Shown in pieces: positions 18,126 to 26,740 of a stretch of DNA of 64,000 nucleotides. The notes beneath the pieces were generated by a model. It was given only the letters and a program-made list of their open reading frames with translations. It did no database searches and was not told the origin of the DNA. A program made the translations under genes and the position numbers. Source of the stretch: CAYJPV01 sp964372095 (lineage in GTDB: Bacteria; Acidobacteriota; Vicinamibacteria; Vicinamibacterales; JAKQTR01); the NCBI GenBank assembly GCA_964372095.1, contig CAYJPV010000011.1:62001-126000 (forward strand), read 5' to 3'. Every line of letters begins with the position of its first letter. Positions within the stretch are counted from its first letter, which is position 1.

Positions 18126-19523
18126 ATGAAGCAGATCCACCGACTCGCCATCAGCCTCCTCGTGCTCGTCGGGATCACCGCGCCGCTGCTGGCGCAACCC
18201 GGCGCGCTCGCGCTCCCGCCCTACAAGAAGGTCGTACTGAAGAACGGCATGACGCTCCTCCTGATGGAGCAGCACGAAGTGCCGATCGTGAGCATCTCGG
18301 CCGTCATCAAGGCCGGCTCGGTCGCGGATCCCGCCGGCAAAGAAGGCGTGGCGGCCATCACGTCGGCGCTGCTCCGCCGCGGCACGCAGTCCCGCACGGC
18401 CGACCAGTTCGCGGAAGAGTTGGACTTTGTGGGCGGCTCCTTCGGGTCGGGCACCAACGTCGACGCGACGACCGTGTCCGCCGAGTTCATGAAGAAGGAC
18501 GTTGTGAAGGGTCTCGACCTCGTGGCCGACGCGCTGATGCGACCGTCCCTGCCGGCCGATGAAGTGTCGAAACAGGTCCGGCAACGCGTGGACGGCATCA
18601 AGGCCGCCAAGGACCGGGCTGCCGGCGTGATCGGCACCTATTTCAACCGGTACCTGTTCGGCAACCATCCGTACGGCAGACCCACGGGCGGTGACGAGAC
18701 GTCGCTCGCCGCGATCACACGTGACGACGTGGCGACGTTCTATGGGGCGCACTACGGTCCGGGGTCCACGATCATGGCCGTGGTCGGCGATTTCGAGACC
18801 GCCGGGATGGAAAAGCAGCTCACGGCGCATTTCGGCGCATGGCCCGCCAAGGCCGTGCCCGCCTCCGCGGTGGCGGACGCCGTCCCGGTACCGGGCAAAC
18901 GGCTGCTGCTGGTGGACAAACCCGACGCCACACAGACGTACTTCCGCATCGGCAGCGTCGGCATCAGCCGGAGCAACAACGACCGGGTCGGCATCGAGAT
19001 CGTGAACACGCTGTTCGGCGGGCGTTTCACGTCGGTGCTCAACACCGAGCTTCGGATCAAGTCGGGCCTGACCTACGGCGCTGGCTCGTCATTCGCGGAA
19101 CTGAAGGCGAAGGGGCCCTTCGCCATCAACACCTACACGCGCAACGCCAGCACCGAGAAGGCGATCGATCTCACCCTCGCGGCCCTGGCGCGGCTCCACG
19201 AGCAGGGTATCTCGGAGGGCGAACTGGCATCGGCCAAGTCGTACCTGAAGGGTCAGTTCCCCCCGGAGATCGAGACCAGCAACCAGCTGGCCGGCGTACT
19301 CGCCGACCTGGCCTTCCACGGACTCGACGAACGCGAGATCAATACGTACTACGCGAAGATCGACGCCGCCACGATGACCGACGTGAAGCGGATCATCAAG
19401 ACGTACTTCCCGCTCGACAATCTCACCTTCGTGCTGATTGGCAAGGCTGCGGAGATCGAGGCGGTTGCGAAGAAGTACGCGCCGGTCATCGATCGGAAGT
19501 CGATCGGGGCCGTGGGATTCTAG
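18126..19523 (+). CDS. M16 peptidase-like protein, non-catalytic partner
   Basis: A 465-residue secreted M16 homologue. At the place of HxxEH it reads ITSALLRRGT, so it cannot bind zinc in the normal way, while the R/Y-type C-terminal half (for example TPDATQTYFRIGSVG-like strand and ELRIKSGLTYGAGSSF) is well kept, as expected for the regulatory subunit of an M16 pair. It is in an operon with the catalytic gene (9-nt gap, GGAGG ribosome site). The TAG stop opens into the GGTTGGG heptamer array and the scaffold gap. Confidence 0.88.
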   Translation: MKQIHRLAISLLVLVGITAPLLAQPGALALPPYKKVVLKNGMTLLLMEQHEVPIVSISAVIKAGSVADPAGKEGVAAITSALLRRGTQSRTADQFAEELDFVGGSFGSGTNVDATTVSAEFMKKDVVKGLDLVADALMRPSLPADEVSKQVRQRVDGIKAAKDRAAGVIGTYFNRYLFGNHPYGRPTGGDETSLAAITRDDVATFYGAHYGPGSTIMAVVGDFETAGMEKQLTAHFGAWPAKAVPASAVADAVPVPGKRLLLVDKPDATQTYFRIGSVGISRSNNDRVGIEIVNTLFGGRFTSVLNTELRIKSGLTYGAGSSFAELKAKGPFAINTYTRNASTEKAIDLTLAALARLHEQGISEGELASAKSYLKGQFPPEIETSNQLAGVLADLAFHGLDEREINTYYAKIDAATMTDVKRIIKTYFPLDNLTFVLIGKAAEIEAVAKKYAPVIDRKSIGAVGF

Positions 19524-19685
19524 GCTGGGGATTGGGGGTTGGGGGTTGGGGGTTGGGGGTTGGGGGTTGGGGTGAAACAATTTTTTTAGGCCAAAAGGCC
19601 CCCCNNNNNNNNNNGTGGGGGAACTTTTTTTTGTCAAAACAATTTGTTTCCCCCCAACCCCCAACCCCCAACCCCCAACCCCCAG
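19524..19685. repeat. inverted heptamer arrays around a scaffold gap
   Basis: Left arm 19524-19572: GGCTGGG, GATTGGG, then five GGTTGGG 7-mers. Right arm 19650-19685: the complementary AACCCCC series. The centre holds ten Ns (19605-19614) and low-quality-looking runs of T and C on both sides; the two flanks resemble each other as reverse complements. The real centre may carry the same core as the other elements, but this cannot be read here. Located between convergent genes. Confidence 0.75.
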
Positions 19686-22382
19686 CTACCGTGAGAACCA
19701 GTAACTGACCTTCGCCATGAGTACGTTGTCGCCGGGCGCGGCGAACATGCTCGAGAGGTCCGAGCCAAGAGCGAACTGCCCGGGCCGGGCGTAGTCTTCC
19801 CGCATCTGCGTCCACACCAGGTACACCGTCGAGCCCGGCCTGAACTCCCACCGGTACACCGCATTCACGCGCAGCGACTTGAAGTTGAAGTCCGGATTGC
19901 CGAACCCGAACGGCGTGTCCGCGCCGCCGGCCGCCGGATCGACCTGGTACCTGCCTGCGGTTTCATCGTAGACAATCGACCCGGTCTCGTACCCGTATCG
20001 CAGGAACGAATACGTCCGGGGCACAGCGGCTTCCTTGAAGTCGAAGTACCGGCCGGCCGAGAGCAGGGGCTGCGCGTAGAGCTGGAACGACATGCGCGGC
20101 GACACGATCCAGTTGGCCCGCAGCGTCATCGACACTTCGGTCTGGTCGAGATCGCCGAACACGTATCGGCTGCCGAACGTGGCGGTGGCCGCCGCATCGG
20201 CGTGCGTGGTCACGTACTGAGCCGTCGAACGTGAGCGCATCAGCGACGGGCCGGCTTCGAACGACAGCGAGGACGTCGGCCGCCAGGTGAGGCTGACTTC
20301 CGCACTGGCGTCCCACCCGCCGCCCCTGCTGCCGGAGTACGCCCCCTGCAGGCCGAGCATCAGAGGCTTCCGACCGTCTGTGAAGATCGCGGCCGACGTG
20401 TTCACACCGGCCGGGCTGTCCATCATCGGCCCGCCGCGCGTCAGACGATCGCTCCTTCCCGTCCGGCCGGCGAAGACGGTAGCCTGCCCGGTCCAGTAGT
20501 TCGGGAACGTGACCCAGCCTCCCGTCCAGAGGCCGTCGGTCATCATCTCGTTATTGAAGTTCGACACCCAGAACTTCGATACGATCACCTGCCGGAAACG
20601 CGAGAAGCGGTCGGGTGTGCGCCTGGCCCACGCGAAGGCCAGGTGGCCTCCCCATCGGTCGACATTCGACATAAATCCAATGTCGTTGACTTCGTACCCG
20701 GGCGTGACGGCCCAGAGCGAGGCATTGGGCCGGAAGTTGCCTGCATTCCGGTTGAAGTCGAGCTGAAAGTTCCAGCCCGAGAGCGACGTACGGGTCGAGT
20801 CGTACTCCAGATGGTCGGCGTCTGGCCTGTGGTAATAGCGGGCTGACGTACGCTGGAGGCGGCCAATGGTGGCCGTCGAGCCGGTGACGTAACTGCGTGA
20901 CAGGCCGCTCGTCACGACCCATTCCCGCTTCGCATCGATGAACAGGTGGCCGTCCACGCCGAACAGGTACGCGCCGCTGGTCAACAGGTCTTCCAACGCC
21001 TTCTCCCGCAGGTTGCGGGTGACGGCCGTCGTGATGAACCCAAAGCCCCCGCGTTGCCCGACGTCTCGTCGGACTCTGGCAACCAGGTAATTTGTGAGCG
21101 GCTCGACTTCGGTCCGATCTCGTGCGGACCCCAACGCCACGTCGGCGAACTCCCGCGAGGTTACCGCATCGATGATGCCGATGTTCCAGCCGCCCGCGGT
21201 CTTCCCGGTCAGCTTGGCCGCACCGAGAATCGTCGTGGCCGGCGGACGGTCGACGTAGTCGCCCGACGCGCGTCCCTGCGGCGAACGGCCGATGCGGCGG
21301 GTGTAGAACAGCGTAGGATTCGTCCGGTTGAAGCCCATCGCGCCGTTGACGCCGTTCCGGCCGAAGTTGTTGAAGTTCTGCGCGCCTTCGATGAAAAACG
21401 GGCGTTTCTCGTCGTAGAAGGTCTCGAACACGCTGAGGTTGACGACGGCGGGATCCACTTCGACCTGGCCGAAGTCGGGGTTGATGGTGCCGTCAATCGT
21501 GAGATTGCTGGTGATGCCCCACTTGGCATCGAGCCCGGTCCCTCCGAACAGCCGGCGGCCGTCGTTGAACGGGTGGTCCCTGTCGGTCACACCGCTGAAT
21601 TCGGCGCGCCCGGTCGTATACGGCAGCAGGTCGAGGTGGCGGCGGCCCCGCAGCCCGTCGAGGCCGGCCAGCGTTCCCATCCGCGATACGAACCGGCCAT
21701 CGGTCTTCGGGACGGGTACCCACCAGTCTTCTTCGTTGTGGCGCTGAATCGTCCGGATGATGTTGAGTCCCCAGGCCTGCTGATCGCGCGTCTCGAACCG
21801 GAGCTGCGAGAACGGGATGCGCATTTCCGCAGTCCAGCCGGTTGCATCTGTGCTGACTTCGGCTTCCCACACGGCATCCCACGAATCGTCTTCGCTCGTA
21901 TCGTTGTACAGCACGGCGTCCCACAGGGCGCCGGCCGCCGACACCCGAAACGTGCTGCCGGTCAGGCCGTCGTGCAGTGGCGACAACGACACGACGATGG
22001 TGTCGGCCAGGCCCTCCGCCGATCCGTCGCGCCGCGAGAGCCGCCTGGCTATGCGGGCCGGCTCCCGATCCCACATCCTCGCGCCGATGTACAGCGCGTC
22101 ATCATCGAAGAGAAAACGGACATCGGTGGCTTCCGTCGCCGGCTGTCCTTCGTTGGGATCGCGCTGGGTGAAGTTGCGGGCGGGTTCGGTGGTCTGCCAG
22201 TCCTTCTCGTCCAGCTTGCCGTCGAGGACGATGGCGGCGGTCGCGCGGACGGCGCGGATGGCAGGGGCGGGTGACACCGTGCCGGTCCCGGGCTGGCCCG
22301 CTTGCGCGTACCCCGGGCTGGCCCACGTTCCGGCGAGCATCAGCATGCAACCCAGACTCGCGCAGATCTTCGCCACTCGCAC
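19686..22382 (-). CDS. CBM9-like/DUF5916 outer-membrane beta-barrel protein
   Basis: GTG start with GGAGG seven bases upstream. The 898-residue product has a signal peptide, an N-terminal CBM9-like carbohydrate-binding domain (IVLDGKLDEKDWQ, then FDDDALYIGARMWD and a Trp-rich region to about residue 240), and a long C-terminal part with repeated amphipathic strands (DUF5916) ending in the aromatic YWFSR typical of outer-membrane barrels. Proteins of this type are common in Acidobacteria and Bacteroidota, but their transport role is not established. Convergent with the M16 operon; the TAG stop touches the heptamer arm. Confidence 0.85.
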   Translation of the reverse strand: MRVAKICASLGCMLMLAGTWASPGYAQAGQPGTGTVSPAPAIRAVRATAAIVLDGKLDEKDWQTTEPARNFTQRDPNEGQPATEATDVRFLFDDDALYIGARMWDREPARIARRLSRRDGSAEGLADTIVVSLSPLHDGLTGSTFRVSAAGALWDAVLYNDTSEDDSWDAVWEAEVSTDATGWTAEMRIPFSQLRFETRDQQAWGLNIIRTIQRHNEEDWWVPVPKTDGRFVSRMGTLAGLDGLRGRRHLDLLPYTTGRAEFSGVTDRDHPFNDGRRLFGGTGLDAKWGITSNLTIDGTINPDFGQVEVDPAVVNLSVFETFYDEKRPFFIEGAQNFNNFGRNGVNGAMGFNRTNPTLFYTRRIGRSPQGRASGDYVDRPPATTILGAAKLTGKTAGGWNIGIIDAVTSREFADVALGSARDRTEVEPLTNYLVARVRRDVGQRGGFGFITTAVTRNLREKALEDLLTSGAYLFGVDGHLFIDAKREWVVTSGLSRSYVTGSTATIGRLQRTSARYYHRPDADHLEYDSTRTSLSGWNFQLDFNRNAGNFRPNASLWAVTPGYEVNDIGFMSNVDRWGGHLAFAWARRTPDRFSRFRQVIVSKFWVSNFNNEMMTDGLWTGGWVTFPNYWTGQATVFAGRTGRSDRLTRGGPMMDSPAGVNTSAAIFTDGRKPLMLGLQGAYSGSRGGGWDASAEVSLTWRPTSSLSFEAGPSLMRSRSTAQYVTTHADAAATATFGSRYVFGDLDQTEVSMTLRANWIVSPRMSFQLYAQPLLSAGRYFDFKEAAVPRTYSFLRYGYETGSIVYDETAGRYQVDPAAGGADTPFGFGNPDFNFKSLRVNAVYRWEFRPGSTVYLVWTQMREDYARPGQFALGSDLSSMFAAPGDNVLMAKVSYWFSR

Positions 22383-22433
22383 CCCCTGCCTCCGGTTAGA
22401 CGGGCGGGCGTCGGCGAAAGTTGTGTGGACGAA

Positions 22434-23453
22434 TCAGCCGGCCAGCCCGGGCCGCCAGCGCAATCCGAGTCCGAGAATCCGCTGGAGCAGCTCTTCGTAC
22501 TGGATGCCGGAGTGTTCCGCGGCTTCCGCGAAGTCTTCGCCGTAGGCAAGCTGGGGGTTGGGGTTGGCTTCGAGCACGTACACCCGGCCTGCGGCGTCGA
22601 GCCGCAGATCGATGCGCGCGTAGCCGCACAGGTCGAGCGTTCTGAACACCCGCTTGCAGAGGCGCTGGATACGGAGCGCCAGGTCGGGCGGCAGATCGGC
22701 CGGTCCGGTCATGATGCCGTACTTCTCCCGGTACGCGTCGTTCCACTTCACCCGCTCGCTGGCGATGCGGTACGCACGATCCGGCATCTGGGCGAAGTTC
22801 ATCTCCCACACCGGGAAGACGGCCAGCCGGAAGTTGCCCAGCACGCCCACGTACAGTTCCCGGCCTTCGACATAACGCTCGACAATCGCGTCGGTGCCGA
22901 TGCTCTGGTGGATGAACCTGACTCGCTCGCGCAGGGCCCCTTCGTCGGCCACGACGGATGCCTGCGAGATCCCGATCGAGGCTTCCTGCGTCAGCGACTT
23001 CACGATGAGCGGAAACGGCAGGCGTTTCTGCAGGCGAGGCACCTGGCCCATCCGCACGACGGCGAATTCCGGCGCCGGAATCCGGTGGTACGCGAGCAAC
23101 GTTCGCGCGAGCGCCTTGTCGCGCGACAACATCAGGCCACGCGGGTTGCAGCCCGTATAGGGCGTCTTCATCAGCTCCAGATAACTCACGACGTGCTGGT
23201 CGAACACCCCGATCTCGCCGAACCCCTCCATGAGGTTGAAGACGATCTCCGGCTTGAAGTCCTGGATGGCCTGCCGGATCACGCCCAGTTCGTCTTTCAC
23301 CCCGACGTTCTGCACGTGGTGCCCCATGTCCTCCAGGTGGGAGACGACATCGAATTCCATCTTCCACGGCACGTTGACCACGTCCATGCCCTCGGTGTAC
23401 GGGGGCGGCACCAGGTAGTCGTGCATCAGCGCGAGGATTCTGAGTGCCTTCAT
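22434..23453 (-). CDS. ATP-grasp ligase, D-Ala-D-Ala ligase-like
   Basis: A 339-residue soluble protein starting at ATG 23453 (MKALRILALMHDY). The ATP-grasp pattern is clear: PYTGCNPRGLMLSRDKALART, PLIVKSLTQEASIGIS (ATP-binding lysine), VERYVEGRELYVGVLG and the metal-binding RIDLRLDAAGRVYVLEANPNPQL near residues 285-310. It resembles D-alanine-D-alanine ligase but the N-terminal part differs, and this is not the cell-wall ddl gene in its usual context. Its start overlaps the stop of the upstream metallopeptidase gene as ATGA, so the two are translated together. A ligase that makes a small peptide or amide, paired with a peptidase, is the simplest reading; the product is unknown. Confidence 0.85.
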   Translation of the reverse strand: MKALRILALMHDYLVPPPYTEGMDVVNVPWKMEFDVVSHLEDMGHHVQNVGVKDELGVIRQAIQDFKPEIVFNLMEGFGEIGVFDQHVVSYLELMKTPYTGCNPRGLMLSRDKALARTLLAYHRIPAPEFAVVRMGQVPRLQKRLPFPLIVKSLTQEASIGISQASVVADEGALRERVRFIHQSIGTDAIVERYVEGRELYVGVLGNFRLAVFPVWEMNFAQMPDRAYRIASERVKWNDAYREKYGIMTGPADLPPDLALRIQRLCKRVFRTLDLCGYARIDLRLDAAGRVYVLEANPNPQLAYGEDFAEAAEHSGIQYEELLQRILGLGLRWRPGLAG

Positions 23454-24523
23454 AAGACCAGCCTGTGCCTGCTGCTGTGCAGGTGGTTGACGGCCTGCGC
23501 GGTCAGCAGAGCGGTGAAATCCATCTGGGCGCGGTCTTCGGAGCCGGTGACACGCAGGCCGAGTTCCTTGCAGCGCCTGATCATGTTCTCGATGACCTGA
23601 TCGATCGTGTACTGCTTCTCCCCGGTGTAGCGGGCGACGCGCCGCCGGACGTCCTTGCGGATCCGCAGCAGGAACGCGGCCGCCTCGACATCCGGCCCGC
23701 GCTCGGCTCCGTCCGAGAAGAGCCGGCGCAGGTCCCGATCGTAGAAGTTCGGGTAGTCCACGCCGTACTTGGTGCGTTTCCGCTGGTAGTGCGTGCCGAG
23801 GGAACGACGGACGCGTGGCAGCGGATCGACGGGCTTGCCGGGATCGATCACGGGGTCGCGGCCGGCGATGTCGCGCATCAGTTCGTCCATGTACTCGAGC
23901 TTGCGCAGCGCCGGCCAGCCGACGTATCGGGCGCGCCACTGGGCGTCGGGCGTCAGCCAGACGGCAAACGTTTCGGCGAAGTCTTCGGCCGGGTGGCTCT
24001 GCGCGTACCAGGACTCGAGATGCAGGACGAAACTGCGGCTATAGGGCTTTGGCGTGTACTCCTCGGGGTACGGCTCCGACGAACTGCCGAACAGCTCCTG
24101 CCGGCGGCGCCTTCGCTGCAGGCGGTACGCGTTGTCGATGGCGTGCCCCGTCTCGTGGCGGAGGATCCGCAGGCACCATTCGCGTGTGCCCCCCTCGACT
24201 TCCAGCATCTGGCTTTCTTCCAGTTTCGCCAGCCGCGGATGGGCCAGGTAGAACGGAATCGCCACGCCCGTCGTCCCGTCGGGCGTGAACCACTCGTCAG
24301 ACAGGTAGAAGTACGGCCGGAACCGCAGCCCTCGGGCCTCGAGGTTGCTGGCCAGTTCCGCCAGGTTCTCGCTGAGCCAGGGCGACGTCTCGACCGACAG
24401 GCCGAGGTCGCACATCCGCACGCGCAGCAACTGGTCGTCGGGCAACGCGGCCCAGTCGCCGGATCCGGGCGGACCGGATTCGGAGGTGAGCTGACGGTTC
24501 TCGTGGTTGTGTCCGGCTGTCAT
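23450..24523 (-). CDS. putative zinc metallopeptidase coupled to ATP-grasp ligase
   Basis: Start ATG 24523 gives 357 residues; the upstream open frame is arginine-rich shadow. An HExxH zinc motif, RHETGHAID (His123, Glu124, His127), sits in the middle, followed by a helix and by SHPAEDFAETFAVWL, whose Glu may be the third ligand. This fits the putative zinc-binding metallopeptidase group that is poorly characterised. No signal peptide is seen, so a cytoplasmic role is likely. It overlaps the ATP-grasp gene by 4 bp. The C-terminal ~110 residues are charged and helical without a known domain. Confidence 0.8.
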   Translation of the reverse strand: MTAGHNHENRQLTSESGPPGSGDWAALPDDQLLRVRMCDLGLSVETSPWLSENLAELASNLEARGLRFRPYFYLSDEWFTPDGTTGVAIPFYLAHPRLAKLEESQMLEVEGGTREWCLRILRHETGHAIDNAYRLQRRRRRQELFGSSSEPYPEEYTPKPYSRSFVLHLESWYAQSHPAEDFAETFAVWLTPDAQWRARYVGWPALRKLEYMDELMRDIAGRDPVIDPGKPVDPLPRVRRSLGTHYQRKRTKYGVDYPNFYDRDLRRLFSDGAERGPDVEAAAFLLRIRKDVRRRVARYTGEKQYTIDQVIENMIRRCKELGLRVTGSEDRAQMDFTALLTAQAVNHLHSSRHRLVL

Positions 24524-24621
24524 GGGCGTCGGGTGTTCGCCTCCGGCGAAGCGTGCCACAAGCCCGGCCGCGGGCGCAATGGGCGCAGCACGCCTGGTGG
24601 CAGATGCCGCACGCCCTGACG

Positions 24622-26592
24622 TCAGGGCGTTTTCGTCATCCGGACGACCACCCCTCCGCCTGGCGCCAGGTGGACGGTGAGCCGGTCCGCGGCTCCGACG
24701 GATTTCACCTCGCGGACGTAGTCCACGCCCACGCGGTCGGCGTTGGGTCCGTCGCGGTGAATCTCGGCCCGGAACGCTCCGGGACCCAGAAACGAGAAGT
24801 CGATCTCGACGTCGCGCGCATCCCAGCTGGTCAGGCCGCCCACCCACCACTCCGCGCCGGCCCGGCGCGCGGTGAGGATGTACTCGCCCAGTCTGGCGCT
24901 CAGGACGCGGGTCTCATCCCAGACGACCGGCACCTTCGACAGGAGCGCCAGGCTCTCGGGTTCTTTCCGGTAGTTGGACGGGTTGTCCGCCAGCATCTGC
25001 AGCGGGCTTTCGTACACCACGTACATGCCGAGCTGGTGACAGCGCGTGCCCTGGCTCATGGGCCGGTTGAACACCGGCTTGAAATCCGCCTTCGTCGCGT
25101 TCATCATCGCGCCGGGCGTGTAGTCCACCGGGCCGGCCATCATGCGCAGGAAGGGGAACGTGACGGCGTTCGCGGGCGACGCTTCCGCGCCCCACTTGCT
25201 CTGCTCGAGACCGAGAACCCCTTCGCTGGTCACTACGTGGGGATAGGTCCGATGGAGGCCGGTGGGTTTGTAGGCACCATGGAAGTCGACGAGCATCCTG
25301 CGCGCGCCAGCCGCCTTCGCCACGCGCTCGTAGTAGTTGACCATCCACTGGTCTTCGCGCTGCATGAAGTCGACCTTGATGCCCTTGACGCCCCACCGCT
25401 CGAACTGGTCGAGCGCCGCGTCCATCTGCTGGTCGAAGGTCTTCCAGACCACCCACATGATCAGCCCGACGTTGCGCGATCTGGCATGAGCTGCGAGGGC
25501 GGGCATATCAATCTCAGGCACCACGGACAGCAGGTCGCCGAGTGTGTACCAGCCTTCGTCAAGGATGATGTACTCGAGACCATTCTCCGCGGCGAAGTCG
25601 ATGTAGTGCCTGTAGGTGTCCGTGTTCACGCCGGCCCTGAACGGAACGCCATAGATGTTGTTGAAGTTCCACCAGTCCCACGCCACCTTGCCCGGCTTGA
25701 TCCAGCTGGTGTCGGTCATCGTCGTGTCCGACGCCAGCCGGTACACCATGTCCGTGTCCAGCAGGACCTCGTCGCGGTCGGCTACGACGACCACGCGCCA
25801 CGGGAACGCCCGCGTGCCGGCCGTCTTCGCGATGTAGGGCGCCCGTTCGGTGACGTTTTCGGTGCGGTCACGCGACAGTGCTGTCTTGAGCGGATACGCC
25901 GGAAACAGCCCTTTCAGCGCGTGTGGCGTGCCAGCCGTCGTCAGGTCCATGCCCGGGTAGTCGAGGAGGTCCGCCTCGGTGATAGCCACTTTGGGGCCGC
26001 CGGACACCACGGCAAGCGCGGGGAGGCTCGAGAACTGGCCGGTCTTGAGTTCGCTGATACGCGGCGTCTTGTAGGAACGTTCCTGGTGCGAGATCAGACT
26101 AGTCTCTTCCGGAAAGTACAGCAGATGGTCGTCGGCAAACGCGAAGGTGGCGGTTTCGTCCCGCACGGTCACCTCGCCCGGCAGGGCCGTCACCCATCGG
26201 TACGCCGCCCCATCGTCATACGCGCGCACGACGAGGCCGTAGCCGCCGGCGAAGTCGATACGCCGCTCGTTGAAGTGGTCGCGCACCTCGGCCCGGCGGT
26301 ACCGCACGACGGGCCGCAGCGTCGTGTTCACGCTGCGCGTTGAGGTGCCGGCGACGGTGGCGCCGTCGCCCAGGACCCTGCCGTCGGCCAGGGCGAGCGC
26401 CAGGGGTGAGGGCCGGAGCAACTCGCGGCCGCGCCAGGCAACCGCCCACTCCACATGGGTGCCGGCTGTGACCGTGATGACGACGTCGCCGTCCGGTGAC
26501 GCCACCGTCAATGGGACCGGAGCCGGCTGAGCCGCCGCCCCGGTCACTGCCAGCGCCACACACGAGACTGCACCAGTCATCCATCTCCGCAC
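24622..26592 (-). CDS. secreted glycoside hydrolase family 97 enzyme
   Basis: GTG 26592 is chosen as start because GAGGAGG lies 6 nt before it; the codons upstream are not protein-like. The 656-residue product has a signal peptide (GAVSCVALAVTGAAA). The order of domains is that of GH97: an N-terminal beta-sandwich (to ~residue 270), a TIM barrel with AWDWWNFNN, EYIILDEGWY, KVDFMQRED and MLVDFHGAYKPTG, and a C-terminal beta domain. GH97 includes inverting and retaining alpha-glucosidases and alpha-galactosidases that need calcium; which substrate is used here cannot be told. Divergent from the chemoreceptor gene. Confidence 0.9.
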   Translation of the reverse strand: MRRWMTGAVSCVALAVTGAAAQPAPVPLTVASPDGDVVITVTAGTHVEWAVAWRGRELLRPSPLALALADGRVLGDGATVAGTSTRSVNTTLRPVVRYRRAEVRDHFNERRIDFAGGYGLVVRAYDDGAAYRWVTALPGEVTVRDETATFAFADDHLLYFPEETSLISHQERSYKTPRISELKTGQFSSLPALAVVSGGPKVAITEADLLDYPGMDLTTAGTPHALKGLFPAYPLKTALSRDRTENVTERAPYIAKTAGTRAFPWRVVVVADRDEVLLDTDMVYRLASDTTMTDTSWIKPGKVAWDWWNFNNIYGVPFRAGVNTDTYRHYIDFAAENGLEYIILDEGWYTLGDLLSVVPEIDMPALAAHARSRNVGLIMWVVWKTFDQQMDAALDQFERWGVKGIKVDFMQREDQWMVNYYERVAKAAGARRMLVDFHGAYKPTGLHRTYPHVVTSEGVLGLEQSKWGAEASPANAVTFPFLRMMAGPVDYTPGAMMNATKADFKPVFNRPMSQGTRCHQLGMYVVYESPLQMLADNPSNYRKEPESLALLSKVPVVWDETRVLSARLGEYILTARRAGAEWWVGGLTSWDARDVEIDFSFLGPGAFRAEIHRDGPNADRVGVDYVREVKSVGAADRLTVHLAPGGGVVVRMTKTP

Positions 26593-26740
26593 GGCACACC
26601 TCCTCAACGCGCTTCCATCATACCGCCGGTTCAAGCAGGGTTCCCCGGCGCCGATTTCTCTGATGAGTCCGGTGGATGGCCTTCGCGGGGTATCAGCCGG
26701 TTGCGTATCAGTTGTCCGGAAATCCCTGAGAGAGATGACC

